45,156 bases of DNA from contig JARLIW010000027.1 of NCBI GenBank assembly GCA_031291515.1, positions 1-45,156 of the forward strand, in the 5' to 3' direction. A program made the translations under genes and the position numbers. Shown here in pieces: positions 19,243 through 32,220 of this stretch (within the stretch, counting starts at the first letter, position 1; every line of letters begins with the position of its first letter). The notes beneath the pieces were generated by a model. That model saw only the letters and a list, made by a program, of their open reading frames with translations. It had not been told where the DNA came from and did not search any database. This DNA comes from Beijerinckiaceae bacterium (GTDB lineage Bacteria > Pseudomonadota > Alphaproteobacteria > Rhizobiales > Beijerinckiaceae).

Positions 19243-20496
19243 ATGTTAAAGAGCTTGTATCAATTTCGGACCGAGGTCGAGGCGACCCGGGTGAATTCGC
19301 TGCGCGGGAAAAATGTCGTAATTGTGCATCCGGCGTGGCATTCTTGCGGTACATCGGCCGTCGTCGCCGGCCAAGCCAGAGTCTATCGGAACCTGGGCGC
19401 AAAGGTTACGACCGTCGCCATGTGCGTCGATTTGGACTACGGGCTTAATCGAATCAAAGCGGAAGCGCTGTTCCAAGACGCGACCCCCGACATTGTCGCG
19501 GACAAAAGGTATTTCGTTGGCGTCCCCAAGAAAGGCCTTGCGACATTCGATTTCTTTCGCGGCGTGCTTTGGCCCTTGGCCCGAGGCAACCATCCGATCA
19601 CCATGACTGGATTGGCGCAACGATCAGATTTGCCCCCCGATCTTCGCGGCGAAAAGATTGATATCGTCCACTGCAATCACTTTTTTTGCATGCCGCTGGC
19701 GGAACGCATAGCCGCCGGCCGGTGCCCGATTTTTCTCGAGACGCATGATGTTCAGGCGCGTCAATACGTTCTCCGCAATAAGGGCAGCTGGTTTCTTCCG
19801 CCATATCCGGCATTTGAAGAATTGTTGTCTCGTGAACTATCATGGTTGGAACGAGCCGATCTGCTCATTCACCTCAATAGTGAGGAGTACAACTTTTTTC
19901 GTGATCGTCTGCCGAACATGCGGCATGAGTTGATTTATCCTGCCATTAAAGACGTTTCAATAGATCGCGTAGGCGATGAAGGGGTTGTCATCGCCGGCGC
20001 CAACTACCCGAATGTCCAATCTATTCAATGGTTATTGGCCGAGGTCTATTCCCTTGCAAAGAGCCCTCCGATTTTGATCGCCGGAGGTGTGAAAGACGAT
20101 TTTCAGCTCCGAGCGCCCGCGCTTTATGGGGCCAACAGGAGTCTTTTTACCGGGCATGTCACGGATTTGCAGGAAATATATAATCGAGCCAAATACATCA
20201 TTCTTCCAACCGTAAGCGGGAATGGACTTTCGATAAAATCCGTCGAGGCGCTGGCATCCGGATTGCCGATCGTTGCAACCACGCATGCGTTTCGCGGCAT
20301 GAATTTCGACATCGCGCTTTGCAAGAACATATTCATCGCGGATAGCCCCGAGGCATTTGCGGCCCAGATCGAGCTCCAAGCCGCGCGAGAGCCGACGTCT
20401 GCCGAACAAAGGCGCAATAGCGATACGCGCGCGGTTTATCTCGCCAAATTCTCCGACCAGAGCCTGGCCGTGGGCCTCGCCGCGCTGCTTTCATAA
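19243..20496 (+). CDS. Glycosyltransferase, GT-B/GT4-like
   Basis: 417 aa; IVHCNHFFCMPLAERI, HDVQARQY, SVEALASGLPIVATTHAFRGM donor-site-like C-terminal region. Confidence 0.75.
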   Translation: MLKSLYQFRTEVEATRVNSLRGKNVVIVHPAWHSCGTSAVVAGQARVYRNLGAKVTTVAMCVDLDYGLNRIKAEALFQDATPDIVADKRYFVGVPKKGLATFDFFRGVLWPLARGNHPITMTGLAQRSDLPPDLRGEKIDIVHCNHFFCMPLAERIAAGRCPIFLETHDVQARQYVLRNKGSWFLPPYPAFEELLSRELSWLERADLLIHLNSEEYNFFRDRLPNMRHELIYPAIKDVSIDRVGDEGVVIAGANYPNVQSIQWLLAEVYSLAKSPPILIAGGVKDDFQLRAPALYGANRSLFTGHVTDLQEIYNRAKYIILPTVSGNGLSIKSVEALASGLPIVATTHAFRGMNFDIALCKNIFIADSPEAFAAQIELQAAREPTSAEQRRNSDTRAVYLAKFSDQSLAVGLAALLS

Positions 20497-20665
20497 TCGC
20501 GTGCTCGCAGCCTCTTTGACATATTCGCGCCGCCAATTACTCTCGCGGGCCGCCGCGTCGTCGCGAGTTTGACATTGGGGAATTGGCTCGGCAGTAAGTC
20601 ACTGGGCTCGCCGGTTTTCTGGCCTTATTGACCGAAATGGCGGCGAGCGGAGAGAGAGGGACGCC

Positions 20666-21907
20666 ATGACCGGCTTATCCGCGCCGACGATCTTCGACGC
20701 GCCGAAAGCGACGCGTGATTTCGCGATCTATCCCGATCGCTACGATCCCAGCGTGCCGTTGGTCAGCGTCGTCATTGTGAATTATAATTACGGCCGGTAC
20801 ATTCGCGCGGCATTGGCCAGTGTTTCTCGTCAAACCTATCCGAATATCGAATGTGTCGTGGTCGACGATGCCTCGGGCGACGACAGTCTTGCTCGAATTC
20901 ACGGCGCGCGCGCGGATCTCGGCCTCTTCGACGCCGTCACCATCCTGCCCATGTCCGTCAACGGCGGGCAGACCGCCGCCTCCGCCGCGGGCCTTGGCGT
21001 GACGCACGGGGCCTACGTCGTGTTTCTCGACGCGGACGACGAACTTGAAGCCCCCTGTATCGAGGCGCATATTTTAGCGCATCTCTCGAGCCGGATCGCG
21101 GTCGGCTTTTCGACCGTCGACACGATCAACGTCGTGGACGATCAGCCCGTCACGACGACGACAAAAGGGTTTTCGACTTACGTCGCTTCTGGCAAGGGGC
21201 AAAAGCCCTCGATGTTCCGTGAGTTTGGCACCGGGGAATGGCAGGGATGGTATGCCGGCCGACGACCGGTCGTAACGACGGGCGAAATTCATTTCGCCCC
21301 CGCGCCGAAGGCCGACCCTTGGATTTGGTCCCCGGCCTCTGGAATTTGCTACCGTCGCGATGCGATCACACGTCTGCTCACCGGATCGTGGTCGACTCGG
21401 ATTCGGTTCAACACCGATGCCTATCTCGCGCGCGCCGTCGCCGCGCTCCATGGGTCGATTCTGATCGACCGGCCGCTGATGCGGTACCGGATCCACGGCG
21501 GGAACAGTATGGTGCGCAACGCGCCGCTCGACATGTCCTTGAACTACGCGCCCGATCTTTGCCTTGAACATGACCGCGCGGCGCTTGCAACGGCGATCCG
21601 GACGTTGTTTGGCGAACTTCCCAATCCGCCGCATTCCTATCAATCGCCGAGTTGCTTTTGGAAAGCGGTATCGGCCTTGAATGCGGTCTGGCCGGGGCTG
21701 CCGCGGACACCCGACGGGCGAATGTTTCTCGCGACCATGGTTCGGGACCACGAGGACGCTCTCGTCGCCGCCTTTGGTCACGGCTATACCGGCTTGTTCA
21801 TGCTGCGCACGCGTGCCGACATCATAAAAGGAGTCGGACATCTCGCAAGGGCCGCGGCACGGCGTCTATCGAGGGGGCGCGGACCCATGAACACCGATGG
21901 CTTTTAG
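20666..21907 (+). CDS. Family 2 glycosyltransferase
   Basis: VSVVIVNYNYGRYIRAALASVSRQTYPNIECVVVDDASGDDS and VFLDADDELE motifs; SD-like GAGAGGGA. Confidence 0.92.
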   Translation: MTGLSAPTIFDAPKATRDFAIYPDRYDPSVPLVSVVIVNYNYGRYIRAALASVSRQTYPNIECVVVDDASGDDSLARIHGARADLGLFDAVTILPMSVNGGQTAASAAGLGVTHGAYVVFLDADDELEAPCIEAHILAHLSSRIAVGFSTVDTINVVDDQPVTTTTKGFSTYVASGKGQKPSMFREFGTGEWQGWYAGRRPVVTTGEIHFAPAPKADPWIWSPASGICYRRDAITRLLTGSWSTRIRFNTDAYLARAVAALHGSILIDRPLMRYRIHGGNSMVRNAPLDMSLNYAPDLCLEHDRAALATAIRTLFGELPNPPHSYQSPSCFWKAVSALNAVWPGLPRTPDGRMFLATMVRDHEDALVAAFGHGYTGLFMLRTRADIIKGVGHLARAAARRLSRGRGPMNTDGF

Positions 21908-22006
21908 GAACGACTCGTCTTGCCGTAGCCAAGGGGCTGAACTCGGAGGGCGAGCCACGGGTCGAATTCACGACCTCCTGCTCAAATCCGGTCACGCGAT
22001 GATATC

Positions 22007-22045
22007 GAGCGCGGACCGCCAACCAAAATGTGGCGATCCGCGCTC
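22007..22045. other. Long intergenic hairpin
   Basis: GAGCGCGGA-c-CGCC-aaccaaaatgt-GGCG-a-TCCGCGCTC: 13 base pairs plus one mismatch, 11-nt loop. Confidence 0.75.
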
Positions 22046-22170
22046 AGACGCGGCCAAGCGATTATCGATCGAACCTTCGGCGGGGCTTGGCGGCTCGGTT
22101 GGGGGGATACCGCGCTCAATCCTGCCCGCGCGAACGACCCGTCGCGGCGGCGGCTATTCCAGGACCCGTG

Positions 22171-24579
<2,409 letters not shown>

Positions 24580-24583
<4 letters not shown>

Positions 24584-24861
24584 CGGAGCCGGGCCACGGC
24601 GATCCCCTGGTCGAGGGCGTGAAACGGCGTGGCGAACGCCATCGGCGCTGGCTGAGCCGGGGCGAGCCGTCCGTCGCGCGTCATCTTGCCCAGATCGGCG
24701 TGCTCGGCTGGCTGATCGTCGTGCCCACGATCACGGGCATCTTTGCCGGCCGTTGGCTCGACACGGCGTTCAAATCCGGCCTATTCTGGACCGCGCCACT
24801 GCTGATGCTGGGGCTCGCGCTCGGCTGCTGGTCCGCTTGGAAATGGATGGGACGCTCGTGA
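24580..24861 (+). CDS. atpQ: N-ATPase-associated membrane protein AtpQ (AtpI-like, two TM)
   Basis: Position in D-C-Q-R-B order; two predicted TM segments; ATGA overlap with atpC. Confidence 0.8.
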
Positions 24862-25163
24862 GCATTGCGTTTGCGCCAAACCTTCCGTCCCTCGCGATGG
24901 TGTCCGGCCTCCTGGCCTATTTCGCCGGTGGCGTTGGTTTGGGACTCGTTTATTTCAATGCGATCTGGTGGAACGCGCGTTTGTTTGCCCGGAGCGGTTT
25001 GGGCGTGGCGGCGATTGCCTTGGTCATCGGACGTTTCGCTCTCTTGGGCGGCGCGCTGACCTTGGCGAGCTTGCAAGGCGCCGCGCCGCTGCTCGTGATG
25101 GCGCTCGGGGTTCTCGTGGTCCGCCCGATCGTCATGCGAAGACATCGGGCGGCCCCGCTGTGA
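24858..25163 (+). CDS. atpR: N-ATPase-associated membrane protein AtpR
   Basis: Three TM segments; GTGA overlap with atpQ; conserved position; an in-frame ATG also exists at 24843. Confidence 0.78.
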   Translation: MSIAFAPNLPSLAMVSGLLAYFAGGVGLGLVYFNAIWWNARLFARSGLGVAAIALVIGRFALLGGALTLASLQGAAPLLVMALGVLVVRPIVMRRHRAAPL

Positions 25164-25843
25164 AATCACCCCTTGCGAGCAGCATCCTCTTCCATGTGGG
25201 CCCGGTGCCGGTCGCGGCCTCCGTTGTCGCGACCTGGGTGATCATGACGATCTTGGTCCTTGGCGGCATGCTCGTCGTCCGCGGGTTGTCGCTCGTTCCC
25301 TCCAAGACCCAAGCCGCGTTCGAGCTGATCGTCGCGACCGTGGATGCGCAGATCCGGGATACGATGCAAGCCGAGCCGGGGCCTTATCGCGCCTTTATCG
25401 GCACCTTGTTCGTGTTCGTTTTCGTCTCCAACTGGTCGTCCCTCGTTCCGGGCGTCGAGCCCCCGACCGCTCGGATCGAAACCGACGCCGCGCTCGCGCT
25501 GCTCGTCTTTCTCGCCGTGATCTGGTACGGCATCCGGGCGGGCGGCCTGCGCGGCTATCTCAAGACATTCGCCACGCCCAACCCGATCATGATCCCGCTC
25601 AATTTCATCGAGAGCATCACCCGCGCGTTCTCGCTGATGGTGCGTTTGTTCGGCAATGTCATGAGTGGCGTGTTCGTGGTCGGCATCGTCCTGTCGCTTG
25701 CCGGCCTTCTCGTGCCGATCCCGCTGATGGCGCTCGATTTGCTGACCGGCGCGGTGCAAGCCTATATTTTCGCGATCCTCGCGATGGTGTTCATCGCCAG
25801 CGCGGTCAGCGAAACGAAACCGCCTCCGGCCGTCTCCAGCTAA
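25160..25843 (+). CDS. atpB: N-type ATPase subunit a
   Basis: RLFGNVMSG with the essential Arg; multiple TM helices; GTG start overlapping the atpR stop. Confidence 0.93.
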   Translation: MKSPLASSILFHVGPVPVAASVVATWVIMTILVLGGMLVVRGLSLVPSKTQAAFELIVATVDAQIRDTMQAEPGPYRAFIGTLFVFVFVSNWSSLVPGVEPPTARIETDAALALLVFLAVIWYGIRAGGLRGYLKTFATPNPIMIPLNFIESITRAFSLMVRLFGNVMSGVFVVGIVLSLAGLLVPIPLMALDLLTGAVQAYIFAILAMVFIASAVSETKPPPAVSS

Positions 25844-25854
25844 AGGACATCCAC

Positions 25855-26100
25855 ATGAATTGGCTAGCATTCGCGAGCATCATCTCCGCCGCCGTGGCGG
25901 TCTCGTTTGGGGCCATCGGCCCCGCGCTCGGCGAGGGACGCGCCGTCGCCGCGGCGATGGACGCGATCGCGCGTCAGCCCGAGGCCGCCGACACGATCTC
26001 GCGAACCTTGTTCGTCGGGCTCGCCATGATCGAGACGATGGCGATCTATTGTCTGGTGATCGCGCTGCTGCTGTTGTTCGCCAATCCGTTGCTGAAGTGA
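25855..26100 (+). CDS. atpE: N-type ATPase subunit c
   Basis: 81 aa hairpin; GPALGEGRA in helix 1 and AMIETMAIYCLVIALLLLFANP in helix 2. Confidence 0.95.
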   Translation: MNWLAFASIISAAVAVSFGAIGPALGEGRAVAAAMDAIARQPEAADTISRTLFVGLAMIETMAIYCLVIALLLLFANPLLK

Positions 26101-26119
26101 CGGCGTCGGGGTTCGCGTC

Positions 26120-26863
26120 ATGACCATCGACTGGTGGACGCTCGGGTTTCAAACCGCGAACGTCGCGATTCTAATTTGGCTGCTCGGGCGGTTTTTTTGG
26201 CGGCCGGTCGCGGGGATGATCGAGCAACGCCGCGCCGAGGCGCAACGGCTGCTGGCCGAGGCGGAAGCCAAGCGCGGCGAGGCGGCGGCCGCGCTCGCTG
26301 GCGTCGACAGCGCGCGTGAAGGGTTTGCCAAGGAGCGCGAGGCGATCCTCGAGGCGGCCCGTCAAAGCGCCGAGACTGCCCGAACCGCCCGCCTAGCGGA
26401 GACCGCGAAGGAGGTCGCCGCGCTCGAAGCGGCGGCGAAAGCGCGAATTGAAAAGGAGCGGGACGCCGCCGAAGCAGCCTGGCGCGAGAGGGCGACTCAG
26501 CTGGCCGTCTCGATTGCCGAGCGCTTGGCTGCGCGACTGGACGGTCCCGCCGTGCGCGGCGCGTTTCTGGATTGGCTGCTCGACGCGATCCGTCGCTTGC
26601 CCGAATCCGAGCGCGAGGCCATGGCGCAGGATGGCGCCGCGCTTGAGGTTATCAGCGCGAAACCGCTCGATCCGGCCGGCCAAGAGGATTGCAGGGCGCG
26701 GATCGGCGACGCCTTCGGCAGCCATCCGGGCCTGACGTTCAAGGTGGACACCGCGCTGATCGCCGGCATGGAGCTGCGAGGCGCCCATCTCGTCGTGCAT
26801 AACAGCTGGCGCGCGGATCTTACTCAAATCCTGGCGGAAATGACCCATGACGACAGGGCCTGA
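26120..26863 (+). CDS. atpF: N-type ATPase subunit b with delta-like C-terminal extension
   Basis: N-terminal TM + [22 protein letters not shown]-terminal [21 protein letters not shown]...[26 protein letters not shown] resembles subunit delta. Confidence 0.88.
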   Translation: MTIDWWTLGFQTANVAILIWLLGRFFWRPVAGMIEQRRAEAQRLLAEAEAKRGEAAAALAGVDSAREGFAKEREAILEAARQSAETARTARLAETAKEVAALEAAAKARIEKERDAAEAAWRERATQLAVSIAERLAARLDGPAVRGAFLDWLLDAIRRLPESEREAMAQDGAALEVISAKPLDPAGQEDCRARIGDAFGSHPGLTFKVDTALIAGMELRGAHLVVHNSWRADLTQILAEMTHDDRA

Positions 26864-28409
26864 CGCTCTCGCCGATGCTTGGCTCGAGGTTTCGCGCGCG
26901 AAGCTCGACGCGGCCGCGCTTGGGCCCAGTTCCGACCAAATCGGCCGGGTCGAGGAGACCGGCGACGGGATTGCCTTGATCTCCGGCCTGCCCAGCGTCC
27001 GCCTCGACGAACTCTTGGTGTTCGACAAGGGGCAATTCGGCTTCGCTCAAGTGCTCGAACGCGACCGGATCGGCTGTGTCTTGCTCGACGATGCCGATAC
27101 AATCGAGGCCGGCGACACGGTCCGCGGCACCGGCGACGTGGTGCGCGTGCCGGTGGGGCGGGGGCTTCTCGGCCGCGTCGTCGACCCGCTGGGCCGCCCG
27201 CTCGATGGGAAAGGCCCCGTCGCGCACGAAACTCGCGAGCCGATCGAGCGCGCCGCGCCCGCCATCATCGATCGCGATCTCGTGACCGAGCCGGTGCAGA
27301 CCGGCATTGCCGTGATCGATGCCCTGTTCGCGTTGGGCCGCGGTCAGCGTGAGCTGATCATCGGGGACCGCGCGATCGGAAAGACCACGATCGGGATCGA
27401 TACGATCATCAACCAGAAGACGAGCGATATTATCTGCGTCTATATCGCGGTGGGGCAGAAGAGCTCGAGCGTCAAGCGCGCCATCGACGCGATCGAGGCG
27501 CACGGGGCGCCCGAGCGCTGCATCATTGTCGTCGCGGCGCCATCGGAGTCGCCGGGGCTGCAGTGGATCGCGCCCTTTGCCGGATTCACCATGGCGGAAT
27601 ATTTTCGCGACCGCGGCCAGCACGCCTTGGTCGTGATCGACGATTTGTCGAAACATGCCGCCACGCATCGCGAAATCGCCTTGCTGACGCGTCAATCGCC
27701 CGGTCGCGAAGCCTATCCCGGCGATGTCTTCTATGTTCACGCGCGGCTGTTGGAACGCGCGTCGAAATTGTCGAAGGAGAAGGGCGGCGGATCGCTAACG
27801 GCGCTCCCGGTCGCCGAGACCGACGCCGGCAACCTCAGCGCCTATATTCCGACCAACCTGATCTCGATCACCGACGGTCAGATCGTGCTCGACACCAAAC
27901 TGTTTCACGAGGGGCGCAAGCCGTCCGTCGATGCCGGCACGAGCGTGAGCCGGGTCGGCGGAAAGACCCAAGCGCCGGTGCTGCGGGAAGCGGCGCAGAC
28001 GCTGCGTCTCGACTACGCCCAGTTTCTCGAATTGGAGATGTTCACCCGGTTCGGCGGCATGCCGGATACGCGCGTTCGCGATAAACTGACGCGCGGCGAG
28101 CGGATCCGCGCGATCCTGTGTCAGCCGCGGCATGCGCCGCTCCGTCTCGCCGACGAGGTGGCGCTCGTTCTTGCCGTTCAGTCGGGTCTGTTGGATCCGC
28201 TTCCGCTCGCGGCCGTGCTCGCGTTCCAACAGGGTCTGCGCGACGCGCTCGATCGTGGCGCCGCGGAGGCCGTCCAGTTGATCCAGGAGACCGGAACCCT
28301 GGACGCCGCGCGCAAGCAGACGCTTGTCGATACGTTGACACAATATGTTCAAACCGTCGTCGCGCGCGCGGGGCCTCCCGCCAAAGGCTCGAAGGCCGGG
28401 CCCGCATGA
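26847..28409 (+). CDS. atpA: N-type ATPase subunit alpha
   Basis: 520 aa; [73 protein letters not shown]. Confidence 0.95.
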   Translation: MTTGPDALADAWLEVSRAKLDAAALGPSSDQIGRVEETGDGIALISGLPSVRLDELLVFDKGQFGFAQVLERDRIGCVLLDDADTIEAGDTVRGTGDVVRVPVGRGLLGRVVDPLGRPLDGKGPVAHETREPIERAAPAIIDRDLVTEPVQTGIAVIDALFALGRGQRELIIGDRAIGKTTIGIDTIINQKTSDIICVYIAVGQKSSSVKRAIDAIEAHGAPERCIIVVAAPSESPGLQWIAPFAGFTMAEYFRDRGQHALVVIDDLSKHAATHREIALLTRQSPGREAYPGDVFYVHARLLERASKLSKEKGGGSLTALPVAETDAGNLSAYIPTNLISITDGQIVLDTKLFHEGRKPSVDAGTSVSRVGGKTQAPVLREAAQTLRLDYAQFLELEMFTRFGGMPDTRVRDKLTRGERIRAILCQPRHAPLRLADEVALVLAVQSGLLDPLPLAAVLAFQQGLRDALDRGAAEAVQLIQETGTLDAARKQTLVDTLTQYVQTVVARAGPPAKGSKAGPA

Positions 28410-29254
28410 CCGGGCGTCTTGCCGACGTCAGCGCGCGGATCGACGGGATCCACGCGCTCGGCATGGTCGTCAATGCGATGCGCGGCATTGCCGCCGCGCG
28501 CGCGCAACAGGCGCGGAGCCAACTCTCGGCCGTCGACAGCTATACCGCGACGATTGCCGCCGCCATCGGCCGCGCGCTCGCCTTGGCTCCGGAGGCGGCT
28601 CGCGGCGCGGGCGCGCGATCTTCCCGGCCAGCGCTGGTTCTATTTTGCGCGGAACAGGGATTTGCCGGCGCGTTCAGCGAGCGCATTCTCGATGCCGCCC
28701 GCGCCAGCCTGCCCACGGCCGAGATATTCTTGATTGGCACGCGAGGCGTCTCGGTCGCGGCCGAACGCGGCATCGCGCCTGGTTGGAACAGCGCCATGCC
28801 CGCGCATTCCGGGGGGATTCCCAAACTCGCCGATCGGATCGCGGAAGCGCTTTACAAGCCGATCGCGACGGGCGAGATCGATCAGCTCGACGCCGTCTTC
28901 GGCGAATGGCGCCCGGGCCACGGCGTCCATGTCGAGCGGCGCCATCTGTTTCCCCTCGATACCAAGGCGTTTCCGCTCCCGCGCGGCGACGGCGCGCTGG
29001 TGGTCAACTTGGCGCCCGATGTGCTCTTGAGTGAACTTACGGCCGCTTATCTCCATGCTCAGCTCTGCGACGCGGCGCTTCAAGCCTTCGCGGCGGAAAA
29101 CGAAGCGCGCATGGAAGCCATGGCCGCCGCGCATCATCAAATCGAGCGTCAGCTTTCCGAATTGCAGGCAAGGCAGCGGATTCTGCGTCAGGAGGAAATA
29201 ACCGAGGAGATCATCGAACTCGCCGCCGGCGAAACGGCAAGCAAAACGCGCTGA
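28406..29254 (+). CDS. atpG: N-type ATPase subunit gamma
   Basis: [37 protein letters not shown]-terminal helix; ATGA overlap with atpA; C-terminal helix ending in [13 protein letters not shown]. Confidence 0.9.
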   Translation: MTGRLADVSARIDGIHALGMVVNAMRGIAAARAQQARSQLSAVDSYTATIAAAIGRALALAPEAARGAGARSSRPALVLFCAEQGFAGAFSERILDAARASLPTAEIFLIGTRGVSVAAERGIAPGWNSAMPAHSGGIPKLADRIAEALYKPIATGEIDQLDAVFGEWRPGHGVHVERRHLFPLDTKAFPLPRGDGALVVNLAPDVLLSELTAAYLHAQLCDAALQAFAAENEARMEAMAAAHHQIERQLSELQARQRILRQEEITEEIIELAAGETASKTR

Positions 29255-29346
29255 CCGGCCCGCCGATTAAATCACGCGATCTCCGATATTCGAGAAACAT
29301 CGACGCGCGACACAGCGCGATGGCGGTGTCGCGGATCGCGGCATCC

Positions 29347-30096
29347 TTACCCGGTCCCGGACAGGGTAAAATCAACGTCGCCATTCGCGAGGCGCCGAAG
29401 CGCCGATTTGTTCCTCAGCACGATGGCGCGTCGGCGGCAGGGAAGATCGATGATGCCGTCGCGCTGGAGTTGCGTCAGCGTGCGGGACACTGTCTCGATC
29501 GTCAGACCGAGATAATCCGCTATATCCATTCGCGACATCGGGAGATCGATCGTTTTGTCGCTTGCCAAGCGTTCGGCGAGGTCCAAGACAAACGTCGAGA
29601 CTTTTTCGCGCGCGGATTTCTTTCCAAGGAGAAGCGCGTGATCTTGCGCGCACTCGAGGGATTGAACAAGCGCGGCAAAGACGGCTTTGCCAGCGAACTG
29701 CCCGTCGGCCGCGATCGAGTCGAGGTCGCCGAACCGGTAGACGCGAACGGTCGTATTGACGGTCGCCTCCGCGGAAAAACGGTGCTCGGGTCCAGACTCG
29801 ATTCCGAAGAACCCGCCGGCGAGATGAAACGCATCGATCTGTCGTCGGCCGTCGCCGAGGAGTTTGGACATCCGCACCGCGCCAGTCACGACCTGGGCGG
29901 AAAATTCAGCGACGATCCCCTCGCCGAAAATCTGCTGATCCTTCTTGAAGGCCCTGATGATGCATTTATGAGCCGCGCGCGCGGCGATTGGAGATGGCAT
30001 GTCTCGTCGGTGACGCGGCGCCAACCGCGGATCATAGACATGCGGCAGGGATGGCCAAGGCAGCGCCGTTTCCTGGATGACGGAGACCGATTGCAT
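29347..30096 (-). CDS. Crp/Fnr-family transcriptional regulator, FixK-like (no N-terminal FNR cysteine cluster)
   Basis: Cyclic-nucleotide-binding-like domain (GGFFGIESGPEHRFSAEA) and HTH DIADYLGLTIETVSRTLTQLQRDGII with E-xxSR recognition helix; start at 30096 is a choice, ORF extends to 30213. Confidence 0.88.
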   Translation of the reverse strand: MQSVSVIQETALPWPSLPHVYDPRLAPRHRRDMPSPIAARAAHKCIIRAFKKDQQIFGEGIVAEFSAQVVTGAVRMSKLLGDGRRQIDAFHLAGGFFGIESGPEHRFSAEATVNTTVRVYRFGDLDSIAADGQFAGKAVFAALVQSLECAQDHALLLGKKSAREKVSTFVLDLAERLASDKTIDLPMSRMDIADYLGLTIETVSRTLTQLQRDGIIDLPCRRRAIVLRNKSALRRLANGDVDFTLSGTG

Positions 30097-30576
30097 TTTT
30101 TCACTCCACGCAGCGCTCAAGGATGCAGAATTACGACGTCCGACGTGGGCTACCGAATTCGCGGCTCGCGAGACGAACTCCAACGAGGTCCGATCGGGTG
30201 AGAAACGCGGCATTTCGCGGCCAAATTGTTGGTCCTTGTGTGCGCCGCGTTTTGCAAGCGAGGCAGCCGCGCTCGAACCTCGGCGATTTGAGGCGGCGGC
30301 GTGACGCGGTTACAAGTCCGAGGCGATGCGAGCTTGGCCAAGTGGCAGGATAGTGCTTCGGGTTGCCGGGCCGGAAGCTAAAAAAGACGCGTTCCAACCG
30401 GAAAACGCGTGGGTCGCGATTTGGTTGCGCTCGTCGCGTCGCCGCCTCGCAATAAAATTATGCGACAATTATTGATTGCAACCATTTGAATTGGACGAAG
30501 CAGATGTGTGGGCGAGGTCGTTTTCGCGTGCCAGTTTATTTGTCGCGGCTCGAAGGAAACGCCGGCGATGTGGCGC

Positions 30577-32139
30577 TCAAAGCGCGCTATTCTCCGCTTC
30601 ATGCTGGATGATTGCGTGCGCGGTGGATTTTACGGCATCGCGTCCCTGGCTGGTATCGATGCGATGCCATGCGATGACGAGAGCAGGTGCTTGGACCTGT
30701 TCCGCGACGACCTCGCTCGTCGCATCCGAGGCGTCGCCGCGTCTCTCCGTGACGCGCCGCATCATGGTCTCGACAGGGGCGTCCAGCCAAAAACCGTGAA
30801 ACGGAACGTTTGCGCGTTTCGCCACGATCTCGATCGCGCCGCGCTCTTCGGCATCGCGATAGGTGGCGTCCACGACGACGGACCGTCCAGCGCCAAGCGC
30901 CGCTTCCGCCAAAATCCGCAGTTTCCGGTAAACGGCCTGGGAAACGCGAGGGTCGTAGGCTTCGGCCGGAAGTTGGTCCGTTTCCTTGGCATCGAAAAGA
31001 CGTTTTCGCTCGACGTCGCTGCGCAGATGGACCGCGCCCGGGGCCAAGCCGAGCTCCGGGGCGATCGCCCCGGCGAGCGTCGTCTTTCCCGTTCCCGACA
31101 GGCCGCCGATCGCGATCAAGCATGGCCGGATCGGCCGCAGGAAGGCGCCCGCCTTGATGAAATAGGCCACGGCCTCTTGCCGCTGGATCGCGTGGTCGGG
31201 GACGAGACGTGTTCGTTCCCAGAGTACTCTCGCTCGGATCGCGGCCCGCAGGCTCAGAAACAACGGAAACGCGGCGAGGCCTTCGATTCGCTGAACGGGA
31301 TCGCCCGGCGACGAGATGTAGCGATTGAGAAGGCGGTTCGCGTCGTCGCGGCGATCATGCTCGCAGAGATCCATAATGACGAACGCGAGGTCATAAAGAA
31401 TATCGATCGTCGCGATGTCGTCGTTGAATTCGATCGCGTCGAACAACACCGGCGCGTCGTCGATCAAAACGATATTGCCGAGATGAAGATCGCCATGGCA
31501 GCGCCGGACCTGCCCGGCCGCGCCGCGGCGGAGCAAAAGCGGTTCGACGCGATCGAAAACGGCGCGAAGCGTGGCGCCAAGCGCCTCGGTTTCCTTTGCC
31601 GGAAACAGGTCTGGGGCCTTTAAGAGCTCATTGGACGTTTCCTCGAGCGTTTGGCGTAACGCCGCCGTCGCGGCCGCGCCATGTGCCAAGGGGGCCCGCT
31701 CGTGCGACGCAACAATGGCTTGGGCGAGGGCATCGATCACGCCGGCGCCGAGGCTGCCTTTCCCGATCAGATGGTCCAGCGTGGCGTTTTCGTCGAAACG
31801 GCGCAGATGGACCGTCCATTCGACGATGGGACCGTCGCCGCCGAGACGCAGCGCGCCATTGTCGCGCGTGATCGGAACCGTGCCGAGATATAGGCGAGGA
31901 GCGTTCGCGCGATTGACCGCGATTTCGGCCTCGCAAGCCGCTCGGCGTTTCGCCAAGGTCGAGAAATCCATGAAGGGGAAACGTACGGCGCGCTTTACCT
32001 TATAGACATCCGGCCCACAGAGAAACACGGCGGCGCCATGGGTATCGATCCGCGTGACCGGGTTGGATAAACCATGCGTCCGAGGGTTTTGAAGAAACTC
32101 GAAAACCTCGCGCTGGCTGTCGTCCCGGCGCGAATTCAT
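30577..32139 (-). CDS. Bifunctional aminoglycoside phosphotransferase-like / AAA ATP-binding kinase protein
   Basis: APH-like CHGDLHLGNIVLIDDAPVLFDAIEFND; P-loop IAIGGLSGTGKTTLA; zeta-toxin/gluconokinase-like C-terminal fold. Confidence 0.85.
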   Translation of the reverse strand: MNSRRDDSQREVFEFLQNPRTHGLSNPVTRIDTHGAAVFLCGPDVYKVKRAVRFPFMDFSTLAKRRAACEAEIAVNRANAPRLYLGTVPITRDNGALRLGGDGPIVEWTVHLRRFDENATLDHLIGKGSLGAGVIDALAQAIVASHERAPLAHGAAATAALRQTLEETSNELLKAPDLFPAKETEALGATLRAVFDRVEPLLLRRGAAGQVRRCHGDLHLGNIVLIDDAPVLFDAIEFNDDIATIDILYDLAFVIMDLCEHDRRDDANRLLNRYISSPGDPVQRIEGLAAFPLFLSLRAAIRARVLWERTRLVPDHAIQRQEAVAYFIKAGAFLRPIRPCLIAIGGLSGTGKTTLAGAIAPELGLAPGAVHLRSDVERKRLFDAKETDQLPAEAYDPRVSQAVYRKLRILAEAALGAGRSVVVDATYRDAEERGAIEIVAKRANVPFHGFWLDAPVETMMRRVTERRGDASDATSEVVAEQVQAPALVIAWHRIDTSQGRDAVKSTAHAIIQHEAENSAL

Positions 32140-32220
32140 CGAATCAGGCGGACCGTGGGGAGCCGCGCCTTGTTGGACAGCGCGCGGTCCCGGAACAGGC
32201 GGTTGGGCACGCGTCCCGTC

